Shown piece after piece: positions 55,106 to 63,922 of a DNA stretch of 64,000 nt. The DNA is taken from contig JAHFDP010000007.1 in the NCBI GenBank assembly GCA_023248955.1, positions 1 through 64,000 of the forward strand, written 5' to 3'. Each line of letters begins with the position of its first letter. Position 1 is the first letter of the stretch. Under the pieces are notes generated by a model that was not told the DNA's origin, did not search any database, and was given only the letters and a program-made list of their open reading frames with translations. The position numbers were made by a program, and so were the translations under genes. This stretch comes from Deltaproteobacteria bacterium (GTDB lineage: Bacteria; Myxococcota; Myxococcia; Myxococcales; JAHFDP01).

Positions 55106-55618
55106 CTATTCAGCGTTCGAAATCCCAGCCAACTTCCACGTTTCTCCGTCGCGCGTCAGATGAAGAAATCGCGCCGCTGCTTGCGGCCGTCCGTCGCGCG
55201 CGGAAAATCCTTCGCGGACTGTCGCCGTTTTCGCGTCGTAGCGCAGCACCCAGTTCGCAGGCGGTGCCGGGCGCGCCACGGCCCGCACCAAGCGAAGGAG
55301 CGACCCGAGGCGCGGTGCCCAGGTTCCGCGCAACAGCTCCACGCCGCCCAGCCCGGAGACGGCCAGCGCGATCTCCTCTTGGCCTTCGGCGTTCACCTGA
55401 ACTCCATCCAAAAGACCGCGCGCGGTGAGGTGAACAGCGCATTGCGGCGGATCTCCCGCGCGGTCGACGAATGTCAAGCTCGCGGGATGAAAATCGCCCG
55501 CGGGCCCGGCGAAAATCGCGGGCGGTGCCTGTTGCGCGCGCAAGAGCGCGGCGTCGATCGAACCAGAAGTTGGCGCGCAAGCCGCGATCAGGACGGCCGC
55601 GAAAATGGACAACCGCAC
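55106..55618 (-). CDS. Small hypothetical lipoprotein
   Basis: A 170-aa protein with a lipobox (AVLIAAC, Cys14). The mature part is strand-rich with a single extra Cys (PPQCAVHLTARG) and ends in a helical/strand segment (ARFLHLTRDGETWKLAGISNAE) like the lipoprotein tails that measure a binding cleft. The family is not recognised. It starts 6 bp after the bamD stop, so it is probably in the recX-bamD operon and may act in the outer-membrane periplasmic face. Confidence 0.7.
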   Translation of the reverse strand: MRLSIFAAVLIAACAPTSGSIDAALLRAQQAPPAIFAGPAGDFHPASLTFVDRAGDPPQCAVHLTARGLLDGVQVNAEGQEEIALAVSGLGGVELLRGTWAPRLGSLLRLVRAVARPAPPANWVLRYDAKTATVREGFSARDGRPQAAARFLHLTRDGETWKLAGISNAE

Positions 55619-55624
55619 GGAACG

Positions 55625-56452
55625 CTACCCGCCAGAGGCGGGAACTTTTTCCTGGAGGTCGCCAGCGAGCAGCGCGGTTGCCGCCGCTTGATGCGCACTC
55701 GCTGGAAACTCCTTCGTGAGCTGCTCCAGCGCTTTTCGCGCGCGCGTCTTGTCGCCCAAATGCACGGCGCAATCGCTCAGCCGCCACAGCGCTTCGTCGT
55801 CGAATCCGAGGCCGGCATAGTCGCGCACCAGCGCTTCGTAACGGTTGGCGGCGGCGATCCACCTTTCGCGCTTGTAATAAAAATTGCCGACGTAGTCCTC
55901 GTGGTGCGCCAGCCGCGTGCGAATTTCCTTCTGCTTGTCGCGCGCTTCGTCAACCAGCGTGGATTTCGGATAGGCGCCCAAGAAGTCGTTGAACGAATTG
56001 AGCGCCGCTTTCACCTGCGTCTGATCTTTTTCGTGCGCCGGCGGAAAGAGAAAAAAGTCGGACGGCATGTCTTTGTAATAGGAGAGCGCCGCGCGGTAGG
56101 CCGCGTAGTCGACCTTAGCGTGCTTGGGGTGCAGCCGCGCGAAGGCCGCGTAGGCCTCGGCCGCCTCGAGGAAGTGGCCATGCTCGAAGGAGTCGTCGGC
56201 CAAGGCCAGTTCGGCCAGCACCGCAAATTGCGAATAAGGAAACTTGTTGCGGACGTGCTCGAAGTAGCGGCGGGCCTGTAGCGGATTGCCGTCTTTCTCC
56301 TCCAGCGCGCCCTTGTCGAAAGCCTTCTGGGCGTCGCCCGCGAACTCGGCGGGGAGCGGCTCGTCAGCGGTGCCCACGACTTGGCCGGCGCCCGCGGCAC
56401 CCGAGGTGGCGCAGCCGATGGAGGCAAGAATCAGGATGGCGAAAAATTTCAC
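55625..56452 (-). CDS. bamD: Outer-membrane assembly lipoprotein BamD-like
   Basis: About 275 aa from a GTG with GGAG upstream; it overlaps the recX stop (GTGA). A lipobox (LASIGC, Cys14) is followed by five TPR-like repeats with the BamD hallmarks ARRYFEHVRNKFPYSQFAVLAELALAD, AYAAFARLHPKHAKVDYAAYRAALSYY and FLGAYPKSTLVDEARDKQKEI. It is part of the BAM complex that inserts beta-barrel proteins into the outer membrane. The longer open frame upstream runs through recX and is not coding. Confidence 0.9.
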   Translation of the reverse strand: MKFFAILILASIGCATSGAAGAGQVVGTADEPLPAEFAGDAQKAFDKGALEEKDGNPLQARRYFEHVRNKFPYSQFAVLAELALADDSFEHGHFLEAAEAYAAFARLHPKHAKVDYAAYRAALSYYKDMPSDFFLFPPAHEKDQTQVKAALNSFNDFLGAYPKSTLVDEARDKQKEIRTRLAHHEDYVGNFYYKRERWIAAANRYEALVRDYAGLGFDDEALWRLSDCAVHLGDKTRARKALEQLTKEFPASAHQAAATALLAGDLQEKVPASGG

Positions 56453-56919
56453 GATTTCTCCACGTCGTCGGGGAGGCCGAGCAGGCGCTCGATGTGCTGC
56501 GTGTCGTGGCCGCGCCGGATTAGGTAGCGCCCCAACTTGCGCCGCGTGGCGAGATCGCTCGGAAGGGGGCCTTTCGTTTTGGCCTCCAGCGCTCGGCGGC
56601 ACAGATCTTCGGCCGTCACGCCCACCGCCGCGGAGCGCACAGCCGCGGCGGCGTCCACCTCGTCAAACCCGCTCTGGGCCAGCTTGCGCGCTGCTAGGTC
56701 TATTGAATATCCCTGCGCCAAAAAGAGCCCCGAGCGTGCGCGGGCCAGCGCGTTGTCGTCGAGGTAGCCGAGGTTCTCCGCGCGGGAAATAGCGTCGGCA
56801 ATTTCGCCCTCGGCCGCGCCGCTCAACTTGAGCCGCCCGCGAACCTCGGCCGCGCTGTAGGGTCGGGCGGCGAGCAGGCGGACGGTTCGCTGAAAGGTGC
56901 TGTCAGGTGGGCGAGGCAC
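56449..56919 (-). CDS. recX: Regulatory protein RecX
   Basis: A 156-aa helical protein with the three-helix repeats of RecX (AARPYSAAEVRGRLKLSG, ENLGYLDDNALARARS, RKLGRYLIRRGHDTQHIERLLG). RecX modulates RecA filaments. recA is not in this window. It lies 54 bp after pilT and is coupled to bamD by a 4-bp overlap, an unusual partner. Confidence 0.88.
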   Translation of the reverse strand: MPRPPDSTFQRTVRLLAARPYSAAEVRGRLKLSGAAEGEIADAISRAENLGYLDDNALARARSGLFLAQGYSIDLAARKLAQSGFDEVDAAAAVRSAAVGVTAEDLCRRALEAKTKGPLPSDLATRRKLGRYLIRRGHDTQHIERLLGLPDDVEKS

Positions 56920-56973
56920 GCGGGATTAATACTCGAACGGGCGAAAAAAATCCGGTTGCAGCAAGTTGACCGG

Positions 56974-58323
56974 TCAGAACCGCTCGATCTGAAAATCATC
57001 GTCCGCCGCTTCTTCTTTTTTCGGCTCTGCGGGCTTGACCGGCTGCGCTTGAACGGGCCGCACCGCCGCCGGTTTTGCCACCGGCGCCGTCGCCGGCATG
57101 GTTGGCTGCGCGATTCCTCCAGCCGGCCGCGGTTTGAGCAGCATGGGTTCCACTTTCGGCGCCGCCGCAGCGGGTGCAGTTGCCGGAGTCGCGACCGGCG
57201 CCACCTGCGACGATGTTCCGCCTTCGAAATCGTCCCACGACGAATCGCTCGTTCCGCTGACACCCGAGGCGCGCAGCGCGAAATCGTCCGGATTCGACGA
57301 CTGGCGCAGCGCTTCTTGGTAGGTGATGACCTGCCGTTTGTAGAGACTCATCAGCGATTGATCGAACGTTTGCATCCCGTAGCTGACGAAGGACTGCGCG
57401 ATGGCGCCGGCAATCTCCTTGGTGCGATCCTTGTCCTCGATCATCTCCCGAATGCGGCCGTTGGCGACCATGACCTCGACCGCGGCCACGCGCCCTTTGC
57501 CGTCCGCGCGCGGCACCAGGCGCTGCGAAACCACGCCGCGAATCACGCTGGCCAACTGCAAGCGCACCTGCTTCTGCTGATGCGGCGGAAAGACGCCGAT
57601 GATGCGGTTGATGGTCTCGGTGGCGTCGAGCGTGTGCACGGTGGAGAGCACCAGGTGGCCCGTTTCGGCGGCGGTCAGCGCGGTTTCGATCGTTTCCAAG
57701 TCGCGCATTTCGCCGACCAGAATCACGTCCGGATCCTGCCGCAACGCGGACTTCAGCGCGGCGCCGAAGGTCTGCGTGTCGACGCCCACCTCGCGCTGGT
57801 TGACGATGGACCGTTTGTCGCGCACCAAAAACTCGATCGGGTCCTCGATGGTCATGATGTGGCAAGTCTCGTTGGCGTTGATGAAGTCGATCATCGCCGC
57901 CAGTGTGGTGGACTTGCCCGAGCCGGTGGTGCCGGTGACCAGGATCAGCCCGCGTTCTTCGGCGGCGATCTTCTCCAGCGATTTGGGAAGGAGCAGCTGA
58001 TCGATACTCAATATCTTAAATGGAATCACCCGCAAAACGACACCGATGGCTCCGCGTTGCTGAAAAACATTGACGCGAAACCGACCCAGCCCCGGGACAC
58101 CGTAGGCGAGGTCGAGCTCGTTCTGGCGCTTGAAACGATCTTGCTGAAATTCGTTCATGATGCTCATCGCCATGCGGCCGATCTCCTCCGGCGGCAGGCG
58201 GCGCGCGTCTTTGAGCGGCAACAGCTGGCCGTCGATGCGAAACATCGGAGGCAGGCCGGCTTTGAGATGGATGTCGCTGGCGCCGCTCTTGAGCGCGGTT
58301 TGCAGGATTTCGTTGAGTTCCAA
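56974..58323 (-). CDS. pilT: Type IV pilus retraction ATPase PilT with C-terminal tail
   Basis: A 449-aa secretion-type ATPase. The N-terminal PAS-like domain (SGASDIHLKAGLPPMFRIDG) is followed by Walker A GTTGSGKST (131-139), the Asp box EDPIEF, Walker B VGEMRDLET, and the PilT His box TGHLVLSTVHT. Residues about 355-449 form an Ala/Pro/Val-rich tail ending in an acidic-hydrophobic patch (DDDFQIERF), which ordinary ~345-aa PilT lacks. It drives pilus retraction, and in myxobacteria social gliding. It begins 9 bp after the LamG gene. Confidence 0.93.
   Translation of the reverse strand: MELNEILQTALKSGASDIHLKAGLPPMFRIDGQLLPLKDARRLPPEEIGRMAMSIMNEFQQDRFKRQNELDLAYGVPGLGRFRVNVFQQRGAIGVVLRVIPFKILSIDQLLLPKSLEKIAAEERGLILVTGTTGSGKSTTLAAMIDFINANETCHIMTIEDPIEFLVRDKRSIVNQREVGVDTQTFGAALKSALRQDPDVILVGEMRDLETIETALTAAETGHLVLSTVHTLDATETINRIIGVFPPHQQKQVRLQLASVIRGVVSQRLVPRADGKGRVAAVEVMVANGRIREMIEDKDRTKEIAGAIAQSFVSYGMQTFDQSLMSLYKRQVITYQEALRQSSNPDDFALRASGVSGTSDSSWDDFEGGTSSQVAPVATPATAPAAAAPKVEPMLLKPRPAGGIAQPTMPATAPVAKPAAVRPVQAQPVKPAEPKKEEAADDDFQIERF
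58003..58015. promoter_or_regulatory. AT-rich palindromic word inside pilT
   Basis: GATACTCAATATC matches AYAYTSARTRT at 58004-58014. On the coding strand it uses AAG ATA TTG AGT ATC; ATA and TTG are among the rarest codons expected at this GC content. It is outside the giant genes and so is independent of their repeats. Confidence 0.4.
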
Positions 58324-58332
58324 GGCCGCTCC

Positions 58333-60030
58333 TTACGTGCCGGTCAGCTCGGTCGCCATCAAGTAGCTGTTCCACTCGCTTCGGATCCCAGCGATTTGGG
58401 CGTCGTAGATCTTGACCTGGATAGTCTGGTCCGCCGTTGGCGTGTAGATCTCAAGGCAGCCGGCGTGGAAGGAGTAAGCTCCGGCTGATGTCGGTACCCC
58501 CGTATCGCCTTTGATAGCGACGCCGCTGTAGCAGACGTCTCCGACTGTGGTTGAGCCGTTGAAAAAGAGGTAGCCCAGGTAGCCTGCCGACTCCCCTGTG
58601 ACGTTATAGAGATTGACGATCGACTCGAGCCGATAGGTGTGTCCAGCTTTGACGTTGATTCCGTTGGACGACGAGGTCATGCGATTGGCGGTTTTGACGG
58701 TGTCGAAGTTGATGATCGGACCACTTCCCCCATTCCCGGAACCCGAAAAGAGGGCCACGGTTTGGGCGACCGACATCCCCAATTTGATGTAGGCGGGTAT
58801 CGCGCGGAACGATTTGGCGATCGCCGAGATGCGCACTTCGTCGACGATGCCGTTGAAGGAGGTGGTTGAGGGCGATGAAGCCTGCGCTCCGATTGCCAAG
58901 TTGCTCGTGGTTGTCGGGAGTGGCCCGCAGGCGCACGGTGTTAGCGATGCTAGGGCGCCGTTGACGTAGAGGCTGGCGTTCACGCCATCGTAAGTCGCGG
59001 CGACGTGCGTCCATGTGGCCAGCGGAATCGGGTTCGTGGTTCCCTTGCCCGTAGGCATTCCGAACCCCAGCGAACCGTTCGGGTTGATCGCGAGCGCGTA
59101 TTGGTTGGGTTTGTCCAAGACGTAGACGGACCCCGGCCCGGACGGGTAGGCTGTGATGTTGATCCAGGCTTCGACCGTGATGTTGTTGGTGACGTTTAGC
59201 GAGGCAGAATTGGCGATGGTGAGCACCCCTCCGCTGCCGGTGAACTGAATGGCGCCGCTGTTGTTGTGCCCGGTCGTGACGCGCGTGACACCGCTGGCGG
59301 AGAGTGTGCCGCTGTTGCCCGCGCCGCTGAGATCGAGGACTGGCGTGGTGTTGCCGCCGCCTTCTTCGAAATTAAGCACCAGCCGTTCGACTCCGAGCTG
59401 CGGCAGCGCTGTCGGTTCCCACTGCGTCCCATTGAACAGGAGCATCTGTCCCGCCGCAGGTGCTGTCGAAGCGATCGGTACACCCTGGAGCTTGGCCACC
59501 ATCGCGTTGCCCAGAGTACCCGAGAGATCGCCGCCCTCCGCCGGAGCCGAAAGCGCAGCTGGTTTCCAAGTGGCGCTCGCCGAATCGTACGTAAGTACCT
59601 GGCCACCAGTAGGCGCGGTCGTGGCGATGGGCACGCCGGCAATTGCGGCGGCGTTGTCGGAGAGCGCAGCCTTGAGCGCGTAGGGGACGCTCTGGACCGC
59701 CTCTCGCGGCTTCATCTCCTCCTCGCCTTCCAGCGTGATTCCCAGATAGAGCGAGCGCCCATCCCAAAGATTCGTTTGGAATTGCGTTATCGCGCCGAGC
59801 GCGGTCGAGTAGTAGCCGCTGGGATCGAGGCCCAGCGCGGAATGGTGCTCGGTCCACAGTGGCGTGCCTCCGGTGCTGGTATCGTAAAGCACGAAGGTGG
59901 CGCCTACGGACGCGTTGGCCTCCGGCGTTCCGTCGGATTTGAGGATTCTACCCTGCTGGTCGATGGTGCCTGGGACCGCTGCCGCCGCCGATACGGAGAG
60001 GAACATTGCGAGCATCGTCCCGCGCGTCAT
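58333..60030 (-). CDS. Secreted LamG/concanavalin-like domain protein
   Basis: About 565 aa from the ATG at 60030, which starts a signal peptide (MLAMFLSVSAAAAVPG). Residues about 15-130 read like a choice-of-anchor/regulatory domain (GRILKSDGTPEANASVGATFVLYDT). Two short repeats (GVPIATTAPTGGQVLTYDSASATWKPAAL and a relative) follow. A LamG domain spans about 230-420 (LNFEEGGGNTTPVLDLSGAGNSGTL, WTHVAATYDGVNASLYVNG, FNGIVDEVRISAIAKS). The remaining ~145 residues are strand-rich. It probably binds sugars or other surface ligands. It is divergent from rarA and heads the pilT operon, so a link to pili is possible but not shown. Confidence 0.85.
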   Translation of the reverse strand: MTRGTMLAMFLSVSAAAAVPGTIDQQGRILKSDGTPEANASVGATFVLYDTSTGGTPLWTEHHSALGLDPSGYYSTALGAITQFQTNLWDGRSLYLGITLEGEEEMKPREAVQSVPYALKAALSDNAAAIAGVPIATTAPTGGQVLTYDSASATWKPAALSAPAEGGDLSGTLGNAMVAKLQGVPIASTAPAAGQMLLFNGTQWEPTALPQLGVERLVLNFEEGGGNTTPVLDLSGAGNSGTLSASGVTRVTTGHNNSGAIQFTGSGGVLTIANSASLNVTNNITVEAWINITAYPSGPGSVYVLDKPNQYALAINPNGSLGFGMPTGKGTTNPIPLATWTHVAATYDGVNASLYVNGALASLTPCACGPLPTTTSNLAIGAQASSPSTTSFNGIVDEVRISAIAKSFRAIPAYIKLGMSVAQTVALFSGSGNGGSGPIINFDTVKTANRMTSSSNGINVKAGHTYRLESIVNLYNVTGESAGYLGYLFFNGSTTVGDVCYSGVAIKGDTGVPTSAGAYSFHAGCLEIYTPTADQTIQVKIYDAQIAGIRSEWNSYLMATELTGT

Positions 60031-60073
60031 GAAGGCCCCTTTTGAGTTTGTTAAAAAGTGTATCACGTGTCCC

Positions 60074-61372
60074 ATGGATCTCTTCGACCGCGCTGCCGAT
60101 CATTCGGCGGAATTGACCCCGCTGGCCGAGCGAATGCGGCCGCGCACGCTCGATGAGGTTGTCGGGCAGGATCATCTCGTTGCGCACGAAGCGTTGTTGC
60201 GGCGCGCAGCCGAAGCGGGGCGGCTCCCCTCGGCGATCTTGTGGGGACCGCCTGGCAGCGGAAAGACCACGCTGGCGCGGCTGCTCGCCGAGGCGTCGAA
60301 GGCGCGGTACGAGCAGCTCTCCGCGGTGCTGGCCGGCGTGAAGGAAATTCGCGAGGTCGTTGCGACCGCGGAATCGCTGCGGCGCTCGGGGAAAAAAACG
60401 GTTCTCTTCATCGACGAAATTCACCGCTGGTCGAAGTCGCAGCAGGACGCGTTGCTCCCCTCCGTCGAGCGCGGCGTGGTTACGCTGCTTGGTGCCACCA
60501 CGGAAAATCCGTCGTTCGAAGTGAACGCCGCGCTCCTTTCGCGCTGCCGCGTGTTCGTGCTGCGTCCACTCTCGCCGGAGCACATTGCCGCGTTGGTGAC
60601 GCGCGCTGCCGATATTGAAAAGATCGATGCTGCGCCGGAGTTCGTCGAGACGCTCGCCGCCCGCGCGGATGGCGACGCCCGTCGTGCGCTCAACGCGCTG
60701 GAAGTGGCCTGGAGCGCCGCGCAGGCCGCTGCCAAGAAAACGCTGACTCGCCAAGATGCCGCCGAAGCGCTGCAGCAGCGCACGCTTCTCTACGACAAGG
60801 CCGGCGACGAGCACTACAATGTCGTCTCCGCGTTCATCAAAAGCATGCGTGGCAGCGATCCCGACGCCGCGATCTACTACCTGGTCCGCATGTTGGACGC
60901 CGGGGAGGAGCCGCGGTTTCTCCTGCGCCGGATGGTGATTTTCGCCGCGGAAGATATCGGCAATGCCGATCCTCGCGCGCTCGGAGTAGCGGTGGATGCG
61001 CTGCAGGCGTTCGAGCTGGTGGGCTTGCCGGATGGCGCGATTCCGATGGCGCAAGCAGTGACCTATCTCGCCACCGCGCCCAAATCGAACGCCAGCTATA
61101 GGGCGCTGAACGCCGCGCGCGCCGACGTTCAAGAGAAGGGCGCGCTGCCGGTGCCCGAGAAACTGCGCAACGCGCCGACGGCGCTGATGAAGCAGCTTGG
61201 CTACAGCGCCGGTTACCAGTATCCGCATGATCACGAGGGGCACTTTACGGCGGAGCGTTACTTGCCGGAGGCGCTCGGTACTACAAAGTATTACAATCCG
61301 GATCCGCAGAGCGGGTACGAAAAGGCGATTGCGGAACGGCTAACGGCGTGGCGCGCGAAATCGAGACGGTAG
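60074..61372 (+). CDS. rarA: Replication-associated recombination protein A (MgsA/RarA)
   Basis: A 432-aa AAA+ ATPase. Motifs: PLAERMRPRTLDEVVGQDHL, Walker A GPPGSGKT (58-65), Walker B VLFIDEIHRW, sensor GATTENPSFEVN and the C-terminal tetramer domain (LYDKAGDEHYNVVSAFIKSMRGSDPDAAIYYL, MAEDIGNADP-like AAEDIGNADP). The ATG was chosen because the conserved N-terminus starts there. It works at stalled replication forks. It is divergently transcribed from the LamG gene with only 43 bp between starts. Confidence 0.95.
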   Translation: MDLFDRAADHSAELTPLAERMRPRTLDEVVGQDHLVAHEALLRRAAEAGRLPSAILWGPPGSGKTTLARLLAEASKARYEQLSAVLAGVKEIREVVATAESLRRSGKKTVLFIDEIHRWSKSQQDALLPSVERGVVTLLGATTENPSFEVNAALLSRCRVFVLRPLSPEHIAALVTRAADIEKIDAAPEFVETLAARADGDARRALNALEVAWSAAQAAAKKTLTRQDAAEALQQRTLLYDKAGDEHYNVVSAFIKSMRGSDPDAAIYYLVRMLDAGEEPRFLLRRMVIFAAEDIGNADPRALGVAVDALQAFELVGLPDGAIPMAQAVTYLATAPKSNASYRALNAARADVQEKGALPVPEKLRNAPTALMKQLGYSAGYQYPHDHEGHFTAERYLPEALGTTKYYNPDPQSGYEKAIAERLTAWRAKSRR

Positions 61373-61426
61373 GTTTATTTTGAATGGCTGAAGTCGTGCT
61401 ACGCTGGGCGTTCGCCAGGAGGCCCT

Positions 61427-62890
61427 ATGCGTCGAATCGAACTGCTTCTCATGCTTGCCACGCTCGCCGGTTGTCCGAAGAACGACGGTGGCGGCAACTG
61501 CACCAACGTTGACGATTGTGGTAGCAAGGATGGTGGCAGCAAGGATGGTGGGAACACGGATGGTGGCAAGACCGATGGCGGAAACACCGCGCTGACGTTG
61601 AGCCAGTTCGCCACCCAAGCCAACGCAAAGGCCTGCCCTCTCGTCGGCAAGTGTGCTTTCAACGAGGCGAACTACCTCGTCCAGGCGTGTAAGGACGGGC
61701 AGTTGGTATTCAATGGCGCCGCCGTCCAAACGGCGATCAGTGCTGGACGCCTTGCCTACGATGCGAGTCACGCCCAGGCTTGCCTCGACGCGATCGCCGC
61801 AGCGACCTGCAACGGCAGCGGAATTACTTACGTAATCGCGGACTGTCGCGCCACGTTGCGTGGCACCGTTGCTTCTGGCGGGGCTTGCGATTCCGCTCTG
61901 CTCGACCTCGAATGCGCGCACGGAATGTGTGGGCCGTCAGCCGACCCCAACGCGCCGGTTTGCGCCTCAACTTGCACACCCTACCTGGTCTTTGGAACGG
62001 ACTGCACTGCCGGCGGCACATGCGATCCCACTCAGGGCCTGGCCTGTGTGAATGGCAAGTGCCACGCGCCGCTCGACTTGGACGAGCCGTGCGCCAACGC
62101 TGGCGATTGCAAGCTGGGCCTCTCGTGTGTCAACAAAAAGTGCGTCCGTCCGATTGCGGGCACACCCTGCGATTCGTTTGCTAACGACTGCGCTCCCGGT
62201 TTCTACTGCCCGGCACCAGACGTGGACGCCGGCAGCGCTTGCGTCGCGCAGATCGCTCAAGGTGGAAGTTGCGGCGAGCAACGGCCGGGAATTGCCGCGA
62301 ACCACTGGTGCGCGAGCGATCTCACTTGCAAGGGATTCTCGATCGAGATTGGGCTTGGCGCGAGCACCGTGACACAGGGGGCGTGTGCGCCGGCCGCTGA
62401 GGAGGGCGAAAGCTGCGTCAATGAACCTGCACCAGGGGAATTGAAGGTCGTTATCTCTGGGTGCAAGACCGGTCTGGCCTGCCCCAGTGGAAAGTGCCAG
62501 AAGCCGCCCATCAGCGGTGCCTGCGCCAACACCGCCAATCCTTATTTTCAGTGTCTCATGGGAGCCGCCTATTGCGATCTCAACCAGAGCCCGCCGCCCT
62601 GCGTGACCGCAAAGGACAACGGTACGGAATGCCAAGCTGACGGGGATTGCAAGAGCGGAAACTGCTCGAACAGCACCTGTGCTGTGCGCGGCGCCTGCGT
62701 GGAGCCCTCTGACGCGGGTCAGGCAGACAGCGGTTTCTCAACGACTTGCGAACAGAATGGGGGCAAGTGCGTTGGCTTTGGTGCAGGGGGGCCGCAGTGT
62801 CCGCCGGGGATGACCGAAGACGACAACCTTGGTACTTGCGGCATTGGCGGTGCCTGCTGCGGTCCTTCCGGCAGCGACGGCGGTTCCTAG
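61427..62890 (+). CDS. Cys-rich lipoprotein with Asp-Gly-Gly linker
   Basis: A 487-aa protein with a lipobox (ATLAGC, Cys16) and a GGGNCTNVDDCG module, then a KDGGSKDGGNTDGG linker. Residues about 60-170 hold a helical domain typical of myxobacterial lipoproteins (CPLVGKCAFNEANYLVQACKDG). The rest is Cys-rich (GGTCDPTQGLACVNGKC, AGDCKLGLSCVNKKC). No catalytic motif is visible. It is the last gene before a bidirectional terminator. Function is unknown. Confidence 0.8.
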   Translation: MRRIELLLMLATLAGCPKNDGGGNCTNVDDCGSKDGGSKDGGNTDGGKTDGGNTALTLSQFATQANAKACPLVGKCAFNEANYLVQACKDGQLVFNGAAVQTAISAGRLAYDASHAQACLDAIAAATCNGSGITYVIADCRATLRGTVASGGACDSALLDLECAHGMCGPSADPNAPVCASTCTPYLVFGTDCTAGGTCDPTQGLACVNGKCHAPLDLDEPCANAGDCKLGLSCVNKKCVRPIAGTPCDSFANDCAPGFYCPAPDVDAGSACVAQIAQGGSCGEQRPGIAANHWCASDLTCKGFSIEIGLGASTVTQGACAPAAEEGESCVNEPAPGELKVVISGCKTGLACPSGKCQKPPISGACANTANPYFQCLMGAAYCDLNQSPPPCVTAKDNGTECQADGDCKSGNCSNSTCAVRGACVEPSDAGQADSGFSTTCEQNGGKCVGFGAGGPQCPPGMTEDDNLGTCGIGGACCGPSGSDGGS

Positions 62891-62895
62891 AAATA

Positions 62896-62925
62896 AAAAT
62901 GGCCGGGTCGAGGCCCGGCCATTTT
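62896..62925. terminator. Bidirectional terminator between convergent genes
   Basis: A 12-bp perfect stem, AAAATGGCCGGG against CCCGGCCATTTT, with a 6-base loop. It ends in T on both strands and sits between the ends of the Cys-rich lipoprotein and rpsI. Its core resembles the GGCCGGG hairpins of the dispersed repeat. Confidence 0.88.
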
Positions 62926-62946
62926 CGAATGTCGCGTCGGCGAAGC

Positions 62947-63342
62947 TTAGCGCTTCGAGAACTGGAACCGGCGGCGCGCACCCGGCTGGCCATACTTCTT
63001 GCGTTCCACGGCGCGCGGGTCACGCGTCAGGAAGCCGGCCTTTTTGAGCGGCGGACGGAATTCGGGGTTGAGAATGATGAGTGCGCGCGCAATGCCGTGC
63101 CGAATCGCGCCGGCTTGACCGGAGAGCCCGCCGCCCTTCACCGAAATCGCCACGTCGAGCTTGTCTTTTTGCTCGACCAGCGTCAGCGGCTCCACCAAGA
63201 CCATCTTCGACGTCTCGCGACCGAAGTAGTTGTCGATCGGGCGCTCGTTGATGGTGATGAGACCGGTGCCCGGCGTCAGGCGAACACGGGCGATGGCGTT
63301 CTTGCGGCGACCGGTGGCGGCGTTCTTTTGAATGCTCGGCAT
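62947..63342 (-). CDS. rpsI: 30S ribosomal protein S9
   Basis: A 131-aa S9 with its conserved features: [49 protein letters not shown], and the basic C-terminal tail ending RFQFSKR that reaches the P-site tRNA. It follows rplM by 11 bp, the usual operon. The AT-rich word GCATTGAGTATAG overlaps its start codon. Confidence 0.98.
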   Translation of the reverse strand: MPSIQKNAATGRRKNAIARVRLTPGTGLITINERPIDNYFGRETSKMVLVEPLTLVEQKDKLDVAISVKGGGLSGQAGAIRHGIARALIILNPEFRPPLKKAGFLTRDPRAVERKKYGQPGARRRFQFSKR

Positions 63343-63353
63343 TGAGTATAGTC

Positions 63354-63791
63354 CTAGTACGCCAGCTTGTAAGCGGCGGGATTCTGCGCGGTGTGCGGAT
63401 GGGTCGGGCCAGCGTAGACCTTGAGCTTGCGGCAGAGCTGGCGTCCGAGCGGCGTGTGCGGAAGCATCCGCTTCACGGCGTCTTCGAGGAGGCGCTCAGG
63501 GTGCTTGGCGAGCTGCTTGCCCGCCGGCGTTGCCTTGAGGCCGCCCGGGTAGTTGGAGTGGTGGTAGTAGAGCTTGTCGGCCAACTTGTTGCCGGTCAGC
63601 TTCACCTTCTCGGCATTGATAACGACTACAAAGTCACCCGCGTCCATGTGCGGCGTGAACTCGACCTTGTGCTTGCCACGAAGAATGGCCGCGATTTGGC
63701 TAGCGGCACGGCCCAGCACCTGGTCCCTGAGGTCGACGAGGAGCCAGTTGCGCTTCACGGTTTCGATCTTGGAGCTGATGGTCTTCTGCAT
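63354..63791 (-). CDS. rplM: 50S ribosomal protein L13
   Basis: A 145-aa L13 of normal length, starting [20 protein letters not shown]; longer upstream frames are not conserved. Family motifs [47 protein letters not shown] and [20 protein letters not shown] are present. First gene of the rplM-rpsI operon. Confidence 0.98.
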   Translation of the reverse strand: MQKTISSKIETVKRNWLLVDLRDQVLGRAASQIAAILRGKHKVEFTPHMDAGDFVVVINAEKVKLTGNKLADKLYYHHSNYPGGLKATPAGKQLAKHPERLLEDAVKRMLPHTPLGRQLCRKLKVYAGPTHPHTAQNPAAYKLAY

Positions 63792-63859
63792 GGTCACTTC
63801 CGACAAAAAGCGAGAACGCCTGCGCAAGGCAGACGCACCCGAAGGTCAAAGAATGGGCG

Positions 63860-63888
63860 TGATTACGTGATTGGGATGCCTCTGTCAA
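63860..63888 (-). promoter_or_regulatory. Probable rplM-rpsI promoter
   Basis: On the minus strand TTGACA (63888-63883) is followed 17 bp later by TAATCA (63865-63860). The -35 box is perfect and the spacing ideal, the -10 weak. It lies about 70 bp upstream of the rplM start and just after the next gene's stop. Confidence 0.5.
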
Positions 63889-63922
63889 GACTGGCGCGAG
63901 AGGATTGCCTGGCCTTGGATGG

